Below, piece after piece: positions 20,397 through 31,200 of a stretch of 64,000 nucleotides of DNA. Origin of the DNA: Adiantum capillus-veneris (Eukaryota; Streptophyta; Polypodiopsida; Polypodiales; Pteridaceae); assembly GCA_014529385.2 (NCBI GenBank), contig CM043942.1, forward strand, positions 57,353,340 through 57,417,339, read 5' to 3'. The position numbers and the translations under genes are program-made. Each line of letters starts with the position of its first letter. Within the stretch, counting starts at the first letter, position 1. The notes under the pieces were generated by a model. It saw only the letters and a program-made list of their open reading frames with translations. It did not search any database and was not told the DNA's origin.

Positions 20397-22662
20397 ATGC
20401 AACTTAGAACTTCATCGACCACATGCACAAGTACACGCATTTGGATGGTAAGAATGTTTGTTGGAAAGTACTTCTCCACCATGCACACTGCTTCAACAAT
20501 ATTTAAGCGTGCTGCATCAAAGTTGTCTTCTCTTATCTCTTTTGAACTGATCCAGCATACCAACTCACTGATTTTGTAGATTGTTCATCTAATGTCATCT
20601 ATCAAACAACCCTTCATGAAAATTGGTAAGATGAACTGTAAAAATTTGTGCCAATCATGGACTTAAGACCACTGAGATTGTCATCTCTCGTAAAAGCCGT
20701 TTTCAAACATCGTGTGTAACCTGTGGGAGTCTTGAATGAAGATATAGCTTTCTTCACTTGTTGCTCTTCTGTGTGACTCAGAACCCATGGACCTTTTGGT
20801 ATAGTTCCATTGGGTTTAAGTTGAGGCCACATCTTTGGCATTCGACCCACAACTTGCAGGTCATCTCTTTGGCCTTGCTCTCCCTTTTCCAGTGATGGTC
20901 TTTTAGATTATCTCCCCCACATTCTTGAAGATGTGCATTGGGTCGAGCACATGATTAATCAGTAGGTCACTCCAATACGGGAGATCATGAAAAATAGAAA
21001 GTCTTTTCATTCCAGGTGGCATCCAATCTCCCCTCTCTAGCCATATGTTTTTCCAATTGCTCGCTTTGAGTGGATGCATATCATGTTTGCATATGTTTGG
21101 TCCATGTAGCTCATTTCCTTCAGGCAAAAATCTACCATGCTCCTCGTAAACTTTCTTGGTCAAATGCTTAGAGCGGCAGAAGCCAAGTCGAGGACCACAT
21201 TTTTGGACATGCATGATTGCCCGAGTAACTCAAGTCTGAAACATCACATATTAATATTTAGATATAGCCATGAACCATATGCGTGTGAGGGTTTTAAAGG
21301 CACTTATCTGAGCACTCACCGAACCGTGGCCAATCGTGCATGGTCCACATGAGAATGCCTTGCACATGTACATTCCGTCGTTTGATTGGTTGGGACATAT
21401 CAACCACATCGATTCCTGTCCACAAGATTTGGAGCTCTTCTATAAGTGGTGCTAGATAGACGTCCATGTTCTTTGCTTTGTACTTTCTTGGGACGATCAA
21501 TGACAACAACAGATGGCATTTCTTGATAGCGAGCCATGGTGGAAGATTATAATTAACCAAAAAAATAGGCCACGTGCTCTATGACGAACTCCGTAATCCA
21601 AATGGGTTTACTCCATCCATTGCCATACCAAAGCGGATACATCGAGGCTCGTTCTTAAATGTAGGCCAAATTTTCTCTATGTGCTTCCATGCAGGAGAGT
21701 CAACAAGTACCCACATAACATCATCTCTTGATCTAGTACTTGAGTGCCATGTCATCAAAGCAGCTATGGACTTGCACCTGAACATGCTCTTTATTCTTGG
21801 AACAATAAGAAAGTGTCGAAAAACCTTTGCTGGGATAAATTTTCCATTGTGTCCTCCCTGTACATGTTTGATCCACAATTGGAACACTGTTCTAGGCTTG
21901 TATACTCATTGCGAAAAGTATACAATCATTAGGACATGCATGTATTTTTTGATAATACAAGCCCAAATTAGTAAGAAGCTTTTTAGTGGCTGGACGGGTA
22001 GGGGCATGTGATTCCCTTCTGGCAAGATTTTCTCATTCAGCAACCTGACGTTACATGAACAAGTCAGTCCTTTGATCACTTTATATGAACTGTAATCTGA
22101 ACTTTGCCATGCATGCTTAGGATAAATATGTTTACCTAAAAAGCTCTGTGACTGAGGCGTCAGACAGACTACAAATTAAGCATTGCCAATGCGGTACGGA
22201 GAACTCATATTTTTGCACCAGTGTAGAGTGGCATGCATGCAAGACTTTGAATCATCTCGCCCTCCTCATTGTTGCTATCATGCCGTTGATATGAACGAGA
22301 TGACTGAGGTTGGTCCATAGTACTACGTTTAATGTTGTCGCCTTTTATGCTAGAATCCATGTCAAAGAATGCGTCCAACATCTGCTCCATCTCTACTTCT
22401 TGAAATGCCGCTTCAGGTATTGCTTGGGAGGACTCAATCGATGGCTGCTCATTGAAAATCGTCTTCTCTGGGATGAAGTTGGAGCAATATCTACTTGCAG
22501 ACTTTGACCTTCAATCTCTAGACCATGAGATCGATAACGCAGGTCTTGTACTTTCTCTATCGGAAAGAGACTGTGATTGCGTATGTGTTGGTCGTAGATT
22601 TTTCATTTTTGAAAGATCTGATGCTTGCAATGCGCACAAGGGCACGCCATCCTATCGTCCAT
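20397..22662 (-). pseudogene. CACTA tnp2-family transposase (Transposase_21 type), degenerate
   Basis: The likely start is ATG at 22662-22660 (MDDRMACPCAHCKHQ), a cysteine motif typical of the tnp2 N-terminus. Reading leftward in shifting frames come MEQMLDAFFDM near 22390, a VFRHFLIVPRIKSMF segment, IRFGMAMDGVNPFG near 21600, NLPPWLAIKK with DVYLAPLIEELQILW near 21550-21440, EEHGRFLPEGNE near 21130, HDLPYWSDLLINHVLDPMHIFKN near 20950, KLNPNG-like and DNLSGLKS blocks near 20810-20660, and VEKYFPTNILTIQMRVLVHVVDEV near 20470-20400. The block order matches the family. At least five frameshifts or stops break it, and it stops short of the usual C-terminus. A functional enzyme would excise and reinsert CACTA elements. 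Confidence 0.88.
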
Positions 22663-22714
22663 ACTTTATCTATCAATGAGCAACAAATAATTAAAACACT
22701 CTAGTTGTTATAAC

Positions 22715-23090
22715 TACAAGCTTTAACAACCTCACATTCTCTAGCCAGGCCTGATCCCCGCACACCTCGGTTTAGAGGTGCACGGAGATTAGGACCACAG
22801 GTTAATAATCTCGTCTTTATTGGTCAATGACTTATATTAAAGTTCTTGAAGTCTGTGTGCACTTTTGAGGTCCGATTGAATTTTTTCAACTATTTTCTAC
22901 TAGCTCTAACAACCTTACATTCTCTAGCCGGGTTCGATCCCCGCACACCTCGGTCTAGAGGTGCACGGAGATTAGGATCACAGGGTAATAATCTTGTCTT
23001 TATTGGTCAATGACTATATATAAAGGTTCTTTCAGTCTGTGTGCACTTTTGAAGTCCAATTGCGTTTTTTCTACTATTAATTTGACGACG
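22715..23090 (+). repeat. two-copy ~190-bp repeat with a Pol III B-box-like motif
   Basis: Two tandem copies share the phrase CACATTCTCTAGCC, then GGTTCGATCCCCGC in the second copy (near 22930) or a mutated form in the first, then CACCTCGG-TAGAGGTGCACGGAG and a stretch ending GTCTGTGTGCACTTTTGA. GGTTCGATCC matches the internal B box of tRNA genes and tRNA-derived SINEs. I see no good A box and no full tRNA fold. Confidence 0.55.
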
Positions 23091-23795
23091 CCAGCTCTAA
23101 CCTAACCTATAATCTAACCTATAATCTAACCTAACCTATAGCATAACCCTAACCTAAATTAATGTAACCTAACTTATAACCTAAACCTAACCTATAACCT
23201 AGCCTAACTGAAGTCCGTTTGCGTTTTTAGAAGTACAAGAGTCATCCTCGAAGTTCGATTGCGTTTTTTCTACTATTAATTTGACGATAGCTCTAACCTA
23301 ACCTATAATCGTTATGCGTAACCTATACTCTAACCTAACATAAAACCTATACTTAACTTAACTTAATGTATATAACCTAATTAACTTATAACATATACCT
23401 AACCTATAACCTAACCTAACCGAAGTCCGTTTGTATTTTTAGAAGTACACGAGTCATCCTCGAAGTTCGATTGCGTTTTTACTACTATTAATTTGACACT
23501 AGGCTCTAACCTAACCTGTAATCATTATGCCTAACCTATAATATAATCTAACCTAAAGTAAAACCTATACCTAACCTAACTTAAGATAACCTATCTTATA
23601 ACATCTACCTAACCTAACCGAAGTCCGTTTGCGTTTTTAGAAAAACACGAGTCACTTCGAAGTCCGATTTCATTTTTTGAAGTACACGCGTCATATTCAA
23701 AGCCCGTTTATATCTTCTCGACTATTATGCCGTCAATAGCTCTAACCTAGCCTAGCACATAACCTAAACCTAACATAACCTAACCTAACATAAAA
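23091..23795 (+). repeat. degenerate TAACC array with a higher-order unit
   Basis: Runs of AACCTAACCTATAACCTA alternate with a more complex segment starting GAAGTCCGTTTGCG and containing TACTATTAATTTGACG. This occurs about four times at 200-250 bp spacing. The TAACC runs are degenerate and interstitial and do not look like a chromosome end. The complex segment also follows the SINE-like copies at 23050, so both belong to one block. Confidence 0.8.
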
Positions 23796-24230
23796 ACAAC
23801 ACAATGGTGAGGCGTTTAGCAAAATGACAAGCCTAGATCTTGCCCACAATGCATATGCGATGTGGGTAAGCTCTATGGCTTGCCAATTTGGCAAATGGAT
23901 CACCATTGTGTTGTTTTTTAGAGTTGCGAAGCAATTTATGGCCTGAAAATCGCTCGCAGACATATAGACAACACCATGGCGAGCCGTTGGCAATATGGCA
24001 AACCATAGAGCTTGCCCACAATGCATACGCCTTGTGAGCAAGCTTTATGGCTTTCCGTATTGCCAAACGGGTCGCCATTGTGTTGTTTTTAGGGGCACGA
24101 GGTAATTTTAGCGGTTGAAAATTGCTCGCAAACATATAGACAACACCATGGCGAGCCGTTTGGCAATACGACAAGCCATAAAGCTTGCCCACAATGCATA
24201 TGCATTGTAAGCAAGATCATGGCTTGCCGT
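23796..24230 (+). repeat. 172-bp tandem satellite with palindromic units (left part)
   Basis: Three units start with ACAACAC at about 23796, 23968 and 24140, an exact 172-bp period. Each unit is a near-perfect inverted repeat of about 125 bp: arms run from ACAACACAATGGCGAGCC through GGCAATACGGCAAGCC to CATAGAGCTTGCCCACAATGC and back. A ~47-bp spacer (CGCTCGCAGACATATAG) separates units. The third unit is cut at 24230 by the F5 LTR and resumes at 26311. Confidence 0.85.
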
Positions 24231-25365
24231 TGAGTGGCATAAAATGGTAACCATCTTTTTGCAACATTTGTCAGCCTACTCAACGTCCTCTTCCTCATAT
24301 GTGTATATATTTTTCTACGCTATCAAGTTATCTAGAGTAAATTCCCCCTCTTCGTTGAACCTTTGTGGCGACACATACATTATACTCTTCCAAAAAAATG
24401 TCACCTTAGTCATATATTTATATTTCCAACCTTTTCTTTTTTGCTTTGTAAATAGAATAAGCATACAATAACCAACTATATACCCCCAAACCTTCTTACC
24501 TCTTGTGAATTAGTAGTAGAAAATAATATATCCATCTTCCACCCCATATAGATAAATTCCCATGGAAATCAACTCTCCACTTGTCTTTACCAAAGATTGT
24601 GGTCCCTCTCTACAAGCCTTCTATGCCCCTTACATAGGTGGCCCAATATCTCTTAAGAATATACATATAGTTTCTCTCCTTTCAAAAAGACTCCAATTGT
24701 ATATTCTTTTCACAATCAAATAATATTGGGCCCTCCTCTATTTGTTTAAGCATCATAGCCTTTTGAAAAAGCATGATTCCCCTTGGATGCATACAAGCAA
24801 AGGGCCCATACAAGAAGACTTGGAAGCAAAAGGTTCCCTAGCCTAGTGTGGACCTTCCAAACCAAATTCCTTGGTGCATGGGCGTGAAGAATAGTCCAAA
24901 TTCATATCAAACATGTTGAGAAGGTCAATTTTTTCTTTTGAAGCATGTCATTCCGAGCTACAGGTAAAAAGTTATGGTCAAAATAGTATAAATCTGTCAG
25001 ATTCGCAGCAAAAGGGAACTGTAAATCAAGTAAATCAAGAGGGTGAGATCTTATTTTTCCCCTACTCATCTTCTAGAAGAGCAATGAGTGTTCAAGGTCA
25101 CTTGCATGTGATGGGACCAACCTAAAGATGCTTTCTAAATGCCAAGACAGACAAGTTAGATACCCCGCAGGAGCCACCCGTAGGGCCTCATGGCGGGGCC
25201 CACCTACATTATGCACCCCTATGGAGCCTTCACGGTCTAAAATGATATTTTTAGTGAATAAATAGTCCCTTTTATGTCCGATATTCAATGAGTGGTCAAA
25301 GGACACTTAATTAGGTCTAATCACTTACTCTAATTAAGTGTAGCATAATCCCACTCCTACACAAC

Positions 25366-25374
25366 TATAAATAG
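25366..25374 (+). promoter_or_regulatory. TATA box of the F5 LTR
   Basis: TATAAATAG is followed by GCCCCCCTTGGAGAG, about 930 bp before the LTR end. The same element is at 29842-29850 in the duplicate. Confidence 0.6.
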
Positions 25375-26183
25375 CCCCCCTTGGAGAGACTCAATGACAC
25401 ACACCTATATTTTCAACTTCATGTTGTTTCTTGATCAATAGTAGAGAAAACCCCAACTCTCCCTCTTTCACATCCTCCCTCCTAACCCTCCTCTTTGGAG
25501 GAAGTGCAACTCTATTCTCCACTCTTTCCATTTTACAATCTCTTACTCCATCAACCCAATAAATCATTTGTAGCACCTCAATAACTTGTAAATACATCAT
25601 GATATCTCTCATGGTTATGTTAATGATCATGAAATCATCTTCAAAACTTTCAAGTGTCGCAATTTGTGATGGTTAGCCAGCGTCTGTCCTCCCCTTAAAA
25701 GGTGTGCGAGAAATCAAGTAAGTGTTCTATTCTCAATTTACCATTGGTTTGTTTCTCCACACTTATTCAATTGGTCTAAAGAAATTTCTCACTCCAACTC
25801 TCTTTTGCTTCATTACATATGCATGTGGCTACCTCTCATGGTGATTTTATTTGTGTCACGGCATTACATAGATGGAGATGAGCTCTCTATGCAAAGTGTG
25901 TTAGTTTGATGTAAGTGATTCTCTTGTGTGTTTGAGAGGCAAGTCTTGTGCGCATGATTTTTTGATGAGTGATTGAGAGAGGAAGAGTTTGGATGTATTA
26001 TGGGTATTCTTATGGGGAGAAGGTGAATGCTATTCCACAAATTGCATATTTCATTTTGATGCACGGCATTGGGTTGCATAATCGTTGATGGTGTTCAAGT
26101 GTCCAAAGTGTATATAGAGTAAGGGGGTGTTTTCAAAGTGTGTTGCTTGAGTGGGTGAGTCCAAGTGTTATTTTGATTGGTTT

Positions 26184-26215
26184 CCTTCTCCACTCCCAAA
26201 AGAAGGTGGTGCCCC
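26184..26215 (+). promoter_or_regulatory. U5 stem-loop plus TGGTGCCCC box (F5, unit 1)
   Basis: CCTTCT (26184-26189) pairs with AGAAGG (26201-26206) across 11 nt, and TGGTGCCCC is at 26207-26215. TAGAGG is at 26276-26281, 25 nt before the LTR end. Confidence 0.6.
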
Positions 26216-26306
26216 AAGTAGTGTGCGTACCTCTTTACGAACATTTTGTGAGGGTAGGCCCATTGGGTTGGGGTTTAGAGGCCCCATTTCAAAAAGCTCG
26301 CCCTCA

Positions 26307-26520
26307 CCGTATTGCCAAATGGCTCGCCATGGTGCTATTTTAGGACTTGAAATCCTGCTGCGCGGAATATAAACAACACAATGGCAAGCCGTTGGCAATA
26401 CGAAAAGCCATAGAGCTTGCCCACAATGCAAATGTGTTGTGTGTAAGCTTTATGGATTGCCGTATTGACGAGCGGAATTGCTGTTGTGTTGTTTTTAATA
26501 TGCGCTGTGGGTAAGCTCTA
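26307..26520 (+). repeat. palindromic satellite, continuation right of F5
   Basis: It holds the end of the third unit, a fourth unit starting ACAACACAATGG at 26373, and a partial fifth ending near 26520 with CCGTATTGTCG. The spacer here is somewhat degraded compared with its copy at 30820-30840. Confidence 0.8.
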
Positions 26521-26730
26521 TAGATTTCCGTATTGTCGAATGTAGCTTAACTTTAACCTAATGTAGCTTTACCTAACCTAACTAACTGAACCTAACCTAA
26601 CATAAAGATAACCTAACTTAACTTAACTTAACTTAACCTATATAACTTAACGTAACGTAGCTTAACTAAACATAACCTAACTTATTCACTCTAACTTAAC
26701 TTATAAACTTAACCTAAAACATAAACCCCA
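26521..26730 (+). repeat. degenerate TAACC/TAACTT array
   Basis: Runs of AACCTAACCTAAC and TTAACTTAACTT follow the palindromic satellite. The satellite block is thus bordered by this repeat type on both sides. Confidence 0.8.
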
Positions 26731-27488
26731 TCAACTACATAATTTGAAAAACGACAGACTAAGATTCATTTCTAAACAAGATTTTCTACATAACAAGATT
26801 TTTTTCATAAAATCATTAATTTTATCAATATTTTTACATAAGTTATTATTTTCATATAGAAGCATTATGAAAGTTTTATAAAGCATTTAATGAAATTTCT
26901 TGCTTTTAATATTTACAAAGTATAATTTAAATAAACTTAATATGCATTTAAAGTGTTTTGAGCACTCACATTAGTACTATTTGAGACAATGAAAGTTGTC
27001 GCCTAAGTCTAGAACCAAAATCACAAACGCACAACACAACAACACAAACACAAACCAACACAACACAAACACAAACACAAACACAAACACAAAATCCTAA
27101 ACCCTAAATCTACAAGTAAACATGAAAATAATCTTACCTTAGTGTTATGTGCTAACCCACAAGCAAGATTAGCACCTCCGATGGCAGCAGATCTGTGGAG
27201 AGGGTGAAGAGGAGTGAGCTCGAGTGTGATACGAGATGTTAGGAGAAATGCGCAAAGGAAGCCCGCAGTTTCGGTTTTTGTAGTAGGTATGGTACAGCTA
27301 CCGTTATAGAATATCACGTCGGGGTGTCGACGAGTTGTAGACCTGTCGGATAGCGTCAAAATTTGCCGAAATTGCGTCAATTTATTTTGAAAATTTTGAA
27401 ATTTAAAAAAAAACCTTTTCGGCTCCTCCATATAATGACACCACATGAATAATGCGCACCGCCCAAATTCAAGTGATCTCTTGTAGTG
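26731..27488. other. CACTA 5' subterminal region with probable terminus
   Basis: No gene is seen. AT-rich sequence leads into a CACAAA-type run (about 27030-27092), then a stretch with ACCTCCGATGG and GTCGACG-type motifs, and ends at the CTTGTAGTG terminus (27480-27488). The three bases after it are ACA. Confidence 0.5.
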
Positions 27489-27945
27489 ACACCTTAATCT
27501 TGTCAATTTCTTGTATTTGGCATTGCTGTTTTATGTGTTGCTGCCTTCATGTGTTGCAACAATCTGGGTCCTAATTTATTAGATCATCACATGCATTGGC
27601 ATAGTGTGGCTGTGATGGTATTTTACAAGCTTTTGAAGCTATTAGCAATATGATCTCATGAAGAGGGATTGCATATGAGTGACTCCATCTTGCAACATTC
27701 TTCTTGCTATCCAGGATGTTGTATGTGTTGGAGTGCACTGACTGCACAATATGCCCAACATGCCCAACATGGTTGGATGCTAAATGAAGTCCGTTCCTCA
27801 AACGCAATCACCTTTGCAATATGCGCCTTGAAGATTTGTTGGCATTGGGCAAGACATTTACATGGACAAGAAATTTTGGTGAGAATGCTAGTTGCGGGGC
27901 TATTGCGTATAGTTGCTTGGCATTGCTTTGATCGACATGCATGAG

Positions 27946-28022
<77 letters not shown>

Positions 28023-28658
28023 TAGCAGATACCTTACCTTGCGCTCCTTGCTCGCTCAAGTCTCCAGCTTGCACAGTGCAAAGCTTTCTTTATACAAGCG
28101 CTAGTTTTATTACAAGCATGCAACATATATGGCTCAAAAGGAACGCACGAAAGGCATGCCGTGCCAACAAAAGCATGCATCAGTAATGGATATAGAGCTC
28201 GTTGGTGGTTTTAGTTTTAGAGCTAATGTAGGATGTATTTTACACCAAGACAATCGTTGTAAGGTTTGCCTTTTCTCTAAGATTCGATATCTGAGCTCTA
28301 CATTTAGACTTAAGTTTTGGTATTCCACGTTGAATGTTAGAATGCAATTGCGATATCAAGATGAAAAATCTGCAAGCATTTAAGCCTATCATGCCCATGA
28401 ACAAGAACACACCAAATCCATTTTGGAAGGAGAATCTTTCGTTTGGAATTGATGAATCATTTGATGAACAAAATGTTGTTCATTGTCAAAATGAATGGTG
28501 GAAGACTCAATATAGATAAGGATGGTCATTATAGTAGTCATGAGCTATTGCCAGAAGTCAGAGAAGATATGACAAGATGGTTATCACAACAGAAATGACT
28601 TGTTGGCAGAAATCAGAGAAGATATAATGATGGAGTTTGCAGCGAATATGATTGACGT
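27489..28658. other. sequence outside the CACTA terminus, unit 1: small ORFs, no assignable gene
   Basis: It contains a (GA)n run and short frames. One is 28129-28383; another is 28334-28519, which ends NIDR after a one-base change where unit 2 stays open. The last 200 bp encode repeated peptide phrases (ELLPEVREDM, LLAEIREDI) like those found right of F1b at 39590 (FLAEIREDM). This is therefore the left part of the relic described at 39469-40740. Confidence 0.5.
27944..28018 (+). repeat. (GA)n microsatellite
   Basis: Mostly uninterrupted GA, with one GG break near 27986. The equivalent in unit 2 is at 32436-32507, with different break points. Confidence 0.97.
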
Positions 28659-29002
28659 TGATAGCCGTTTTTCGGCTCTCTGTGATTGCCATAGTGAGTT
28701 ATCCCCCCCTATCAAATCACTCAAACACTGTGGTTACCCTCACCCTTTCACTGTATATAGGTGCGTGTGAGTTAGGGGACTTTTCCCATATTTCCTTATT
28801 GAAATAAAAAACCTCAATTAGCTAGTCATTGGCTAGTTGAGCCAATAAATAAATAAATAAATAAATAATATAAATATATTATGGCCCATGCGTATGTAAA
28901 TATTTCTTTGTATATAGGGCCTAAATAAAAGATTTTTTCATAATTATTTTGGTATTTATTTAAATATTTCTACCTAGGGTGTGGTTATTTATGCTATGTA
29001 CC
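28659..29002 (+). repeat. F1c: 5' fragment of an F1 LTR
   Basis: It begins TGATAGCCG like other F1 LTRs and is cut after about 340 bp by the tandem-duplication junction. It is the duplicate of the start of F1b at 33146, not an independent insertion. Confidence 0.9.
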
Positions 29003-29005
29003 ATT

Positions 29006-30780
29006 TCCATCTTCCACCCCATATAGATAAATTCCCATGGAAATGAACTCTCCACTTGTCTTTACCAAAGATTATGGTCCCTCTCTACAAGCCTTCTATG
29101 CCCCCTACATAGGTGGCCCAATATCTCTTAAGAATATACATATAGTTTCTCTCCTTTCAAAAAGACTCCAATTGCATATTATTTTCACAAGCAAATAATA
29201 TTGGGCCCTCCTCTATTTGTTTAAGCATCATAGCCTTTTGAAAAAGCATGATTCCCCTTGGATGCATACAAGCAAAGGGCCCATACAAGAAGACTTGGAA
29301 GCAAAAGGTTCCCTAGCCTAGTGTGGACCTTCCAAACTGAATTCCTTGGTGCATGGGCGTGAAGAATAGTTCAAATTCATATCAAACATGTTGAGAAGGT
29401 CAATTTTGCCTTTTGAAGCATGTCATTCCGAGCTACAGGTAAAAAGTTATGGTCAAAATAGTGTAAATCTGTCAGATTCGCAGCAAAAGGGAACTGTAAA
29501 TCAAGTAAATCAAGAGGGTGAGATCTTATTTTTCTCCTACTCATCTTCTAGAAGAGCAATGAGTGTTCAAGGTCACTTGCATGTGATGGGACCAACCTAA
29601 AGATGCTTTCTAAATGCCAAGACAGACAAGTTGAGATACCCCGCAGGAGCCACCTGTAGGGCCTCATGGTGGGGCCCACCTACATTATGCACCCCTATGG
29701 AGCCTTCACGGTCTAAAATGATATTTTTGGTGAATAAATAGTCCCTTTTATGTCCAATATTCAATGAGTGGTCAAAGGACACTTAATTAGGTCTAATCAC
29801 TTACTCTAATTAAGTGTAGCATAATCCCACTCCTACACAACTATAAATAGCCCCCCTTGGAGAGACTCAATGACACACACCTATATTTTCAACTTCATGT
29901 TTTTTCTTGATCAATAGTAGAGAAAACCCCAACTCTCCCTCTTTTACATCCTCCCTCCTAACCCTCCTCTTTGGAGGAAGTGCAACTCTATTCTCCACTC
30001 TTTCCATTCTACAATCTCTTACTCCATCAACCAATAAATCATTGTAGCACACCTCAATAACTTGTAAATACATCATGATCTCTCTCATGGTTATGTTAAT
30101 GATCATGAAATCATCTTCAAAACTTTCAAGTGTCGCAATTCGTGATGGTTAGCCAGCGTCTGTCCTCCCCTTAAAAGGTGTGCGAGAAATCAAGTAAGTG
30201 TTCTATTCTCAATTTACCATTGGTTTGTTTCTCCACACTTATTCAATTGGTCTAAAGAAATTTCTCACTCCAACTCTCTTTTGCTTCATTACATATGCAT
30301 GTGGCTACCTCTCATGGTGATTTTATTTGTGTCACGGCATTGCATAGATGGAGATGAGCTCTCTATGCAAAGTGTGTTAGTTTGATGTAAGTGATTCTCT
30401 TGTGTGTTTGAGAGGCAAGTCTTGTGCGCATGATTTTTTGATGAGTGATTGAGAGAGGAAGAGTTTGGATGTATTATGGGTATTCTTATGGGGAGAAGGT
30501 GAATGCTATTCCACAAATTGCATATTTCATTTTGATGCACGGCATTGGGTTGCATAATCGTTGATGGTGTTCAAGTGTCCAAAGTGTATATAGAGTAAGG
30601 GGGTTTTTCAAAGTGTGTTGCTTGAGTGGGTGAGTGCAAGTGTTATTTTGATTGGTTTCCTTCTCCACTCCCAAAAGAAGGTGGTGCCCCAAGTTGTGTG
30701 CGTACCTCTTTACGAACATTTTGTGAGGGTAGGCCCATTGGTTTGGGTTTAGAGGCCCCATTTCAAAAAGCTCGCCCTCA
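29006..30780 (+). repeat. F5 LTR copy in unit 2 (5'-truncated)
   Basis: It corresponds to 24531-26306 and ends GCCCTCA at 30780, followed by CCGT. The TATA box is at 29842-29850. Confidence 0.9.
30659..30690 (+). promoter_or_regulatory. U5 stem-loop plus TGGTGCCCC box (F5, unit 2)
   Basis: CCTTCT (30659-30664) and AGAAGG (30676-30681) pair, and the box is at 30682-30690. It is identical to unit 1. Confidence 0.6.
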
Positions 30781-31200
30781 CCGTATTGCCAAATGGCTCG
30801 CCATGGTGCTATTTTAGGACTTGAAATCCGCTCGCGGACATATAAACAACACAATGGCAAGCCGTTGGCAATACGAAAAGCCATAGAGCTTGCCCACAAT
30901 GCAAATGTGTTGTGTGTAAGCTTTATGGATTGCCGTATTGACGAACGGAACGCCATTGTGTTGTTTTTAATATGCGCTGTGGGTAAGCTCTATAGATTTC
31001 CGTATTGTCGAATGTAGCTTAACCTAACTTAACCTAATGTAGCTTTACCTAACCTAACGTAACTGAACCTAACCTAACATATAAGATAACCTAACTTAAC
31101 TTAACGTAACTTAACCTAATATAACTTAACGTAACGTAGCTTAACTTAACATAACCTAACTTCATCTAACTTAACTTATAACTTAAACTTAAACTTAACA
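30781..31200 (+). repeat. palindromic satellite and TAACC array, unit 2
   Basis: The satellite part (to about 31010) has the better-preserved spacer CCGCTCGCGGACATATA. The TAACC/TAACTT part follows to about 31200. Confidence 0.8.

Larger units (their letters stand above)
24231..26306 (+). repeat. F5 solo LTR (2076 bp) inserted in the palindromic satellite
   Basis: It begins TGAGTGGC and ends GCCCTCA. It is flanked by CCGT on both sides (24227-24230 and 26307-26310), and joining the flanks restores an ordinary satellite arm (ATGGCTTGCCGT then ATTGCCAAATGGC). It has a TATA box at 25366 and the U5 stem-loop shared with F1 and F2. No internal region exists, so it is a solo LTR. A second copy without its first 300 bp is at 29006-30780. 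Confidence 0.85.
20278..27488 (-). mobile_element. CACTA (En/Spm-type) transposon, partial and heavily interrupted
   Basis: A tnp2 transposase pseudogene reads leftward from 22662. The probable 5' end is at 27488, where CTTGTAGTG (27480-27488) is the reverse complement of the canonical CACTACAAG terminus, preceded by subterminal GTCGG-type motifs (clearer in the duplicate at 31740-31860). Between gene and terminus lie satellite repeats and the inserted F5 LTR. The left terminus was not found; F2a sits in its likely 3' region, so the boundary at 20278 is only the edge of F2a. The 27488 end is duplicated at 31977. Confidence 0.6.
24531..29005 (+). repeat. tandem duplication, unit 1 (~4.48 kb)
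   Basis: This stretch matches 29006-33488 nearly base for base, with an offset of 4475 at the left end and about 4487 at the right because of indels. It starts inside the F5 LTR and ends about 340 bp into an F1 LTR, where the join to unit 2 reads GCTATGTAC-CATTT-CCATCTTCC. Confidence 0.93.

Noticed and set aside
22715-23090. A functional tRNA gene
   Set aside because: Only the B-box-like GGTTCGATCC is present; no acceptor stem, D arm or anticodon arm could be drawn.
23091-23795. TAACC array as a true telomere
   Set aside because: It is degenerate, mixed with complex repeats, and surrounded by transposon sequence on both sides.
23742-24192. Minus-strand ORFs with repeated ALWASSM and WCCLYVCE peptides
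   Set aside because: They are translations of the 172-bp palindromic satellite; the peptide repeat follows the DNA repeat.
23796-24230. CRISPR array
   Set aside because: Repeats are 172 bp and spacers are themselves conserved; the context is eukaryotic transposon DNA.
27021-27506. 161-residue minus-strand ORF near 27021-27506 as a gene
   Set aside because: Its C-terminal part is the CACAAA simple repeat, and the frame is not kept in the duplicate at 31548-32049.
26307-31010. Two independent palindromic-satellite loci each beside a TAACC array
   Set aside because: The second locus is the tandem-duplication copy of the first, and the two parts of the first are one array split by the F5 LTR, so there is only one original locus.
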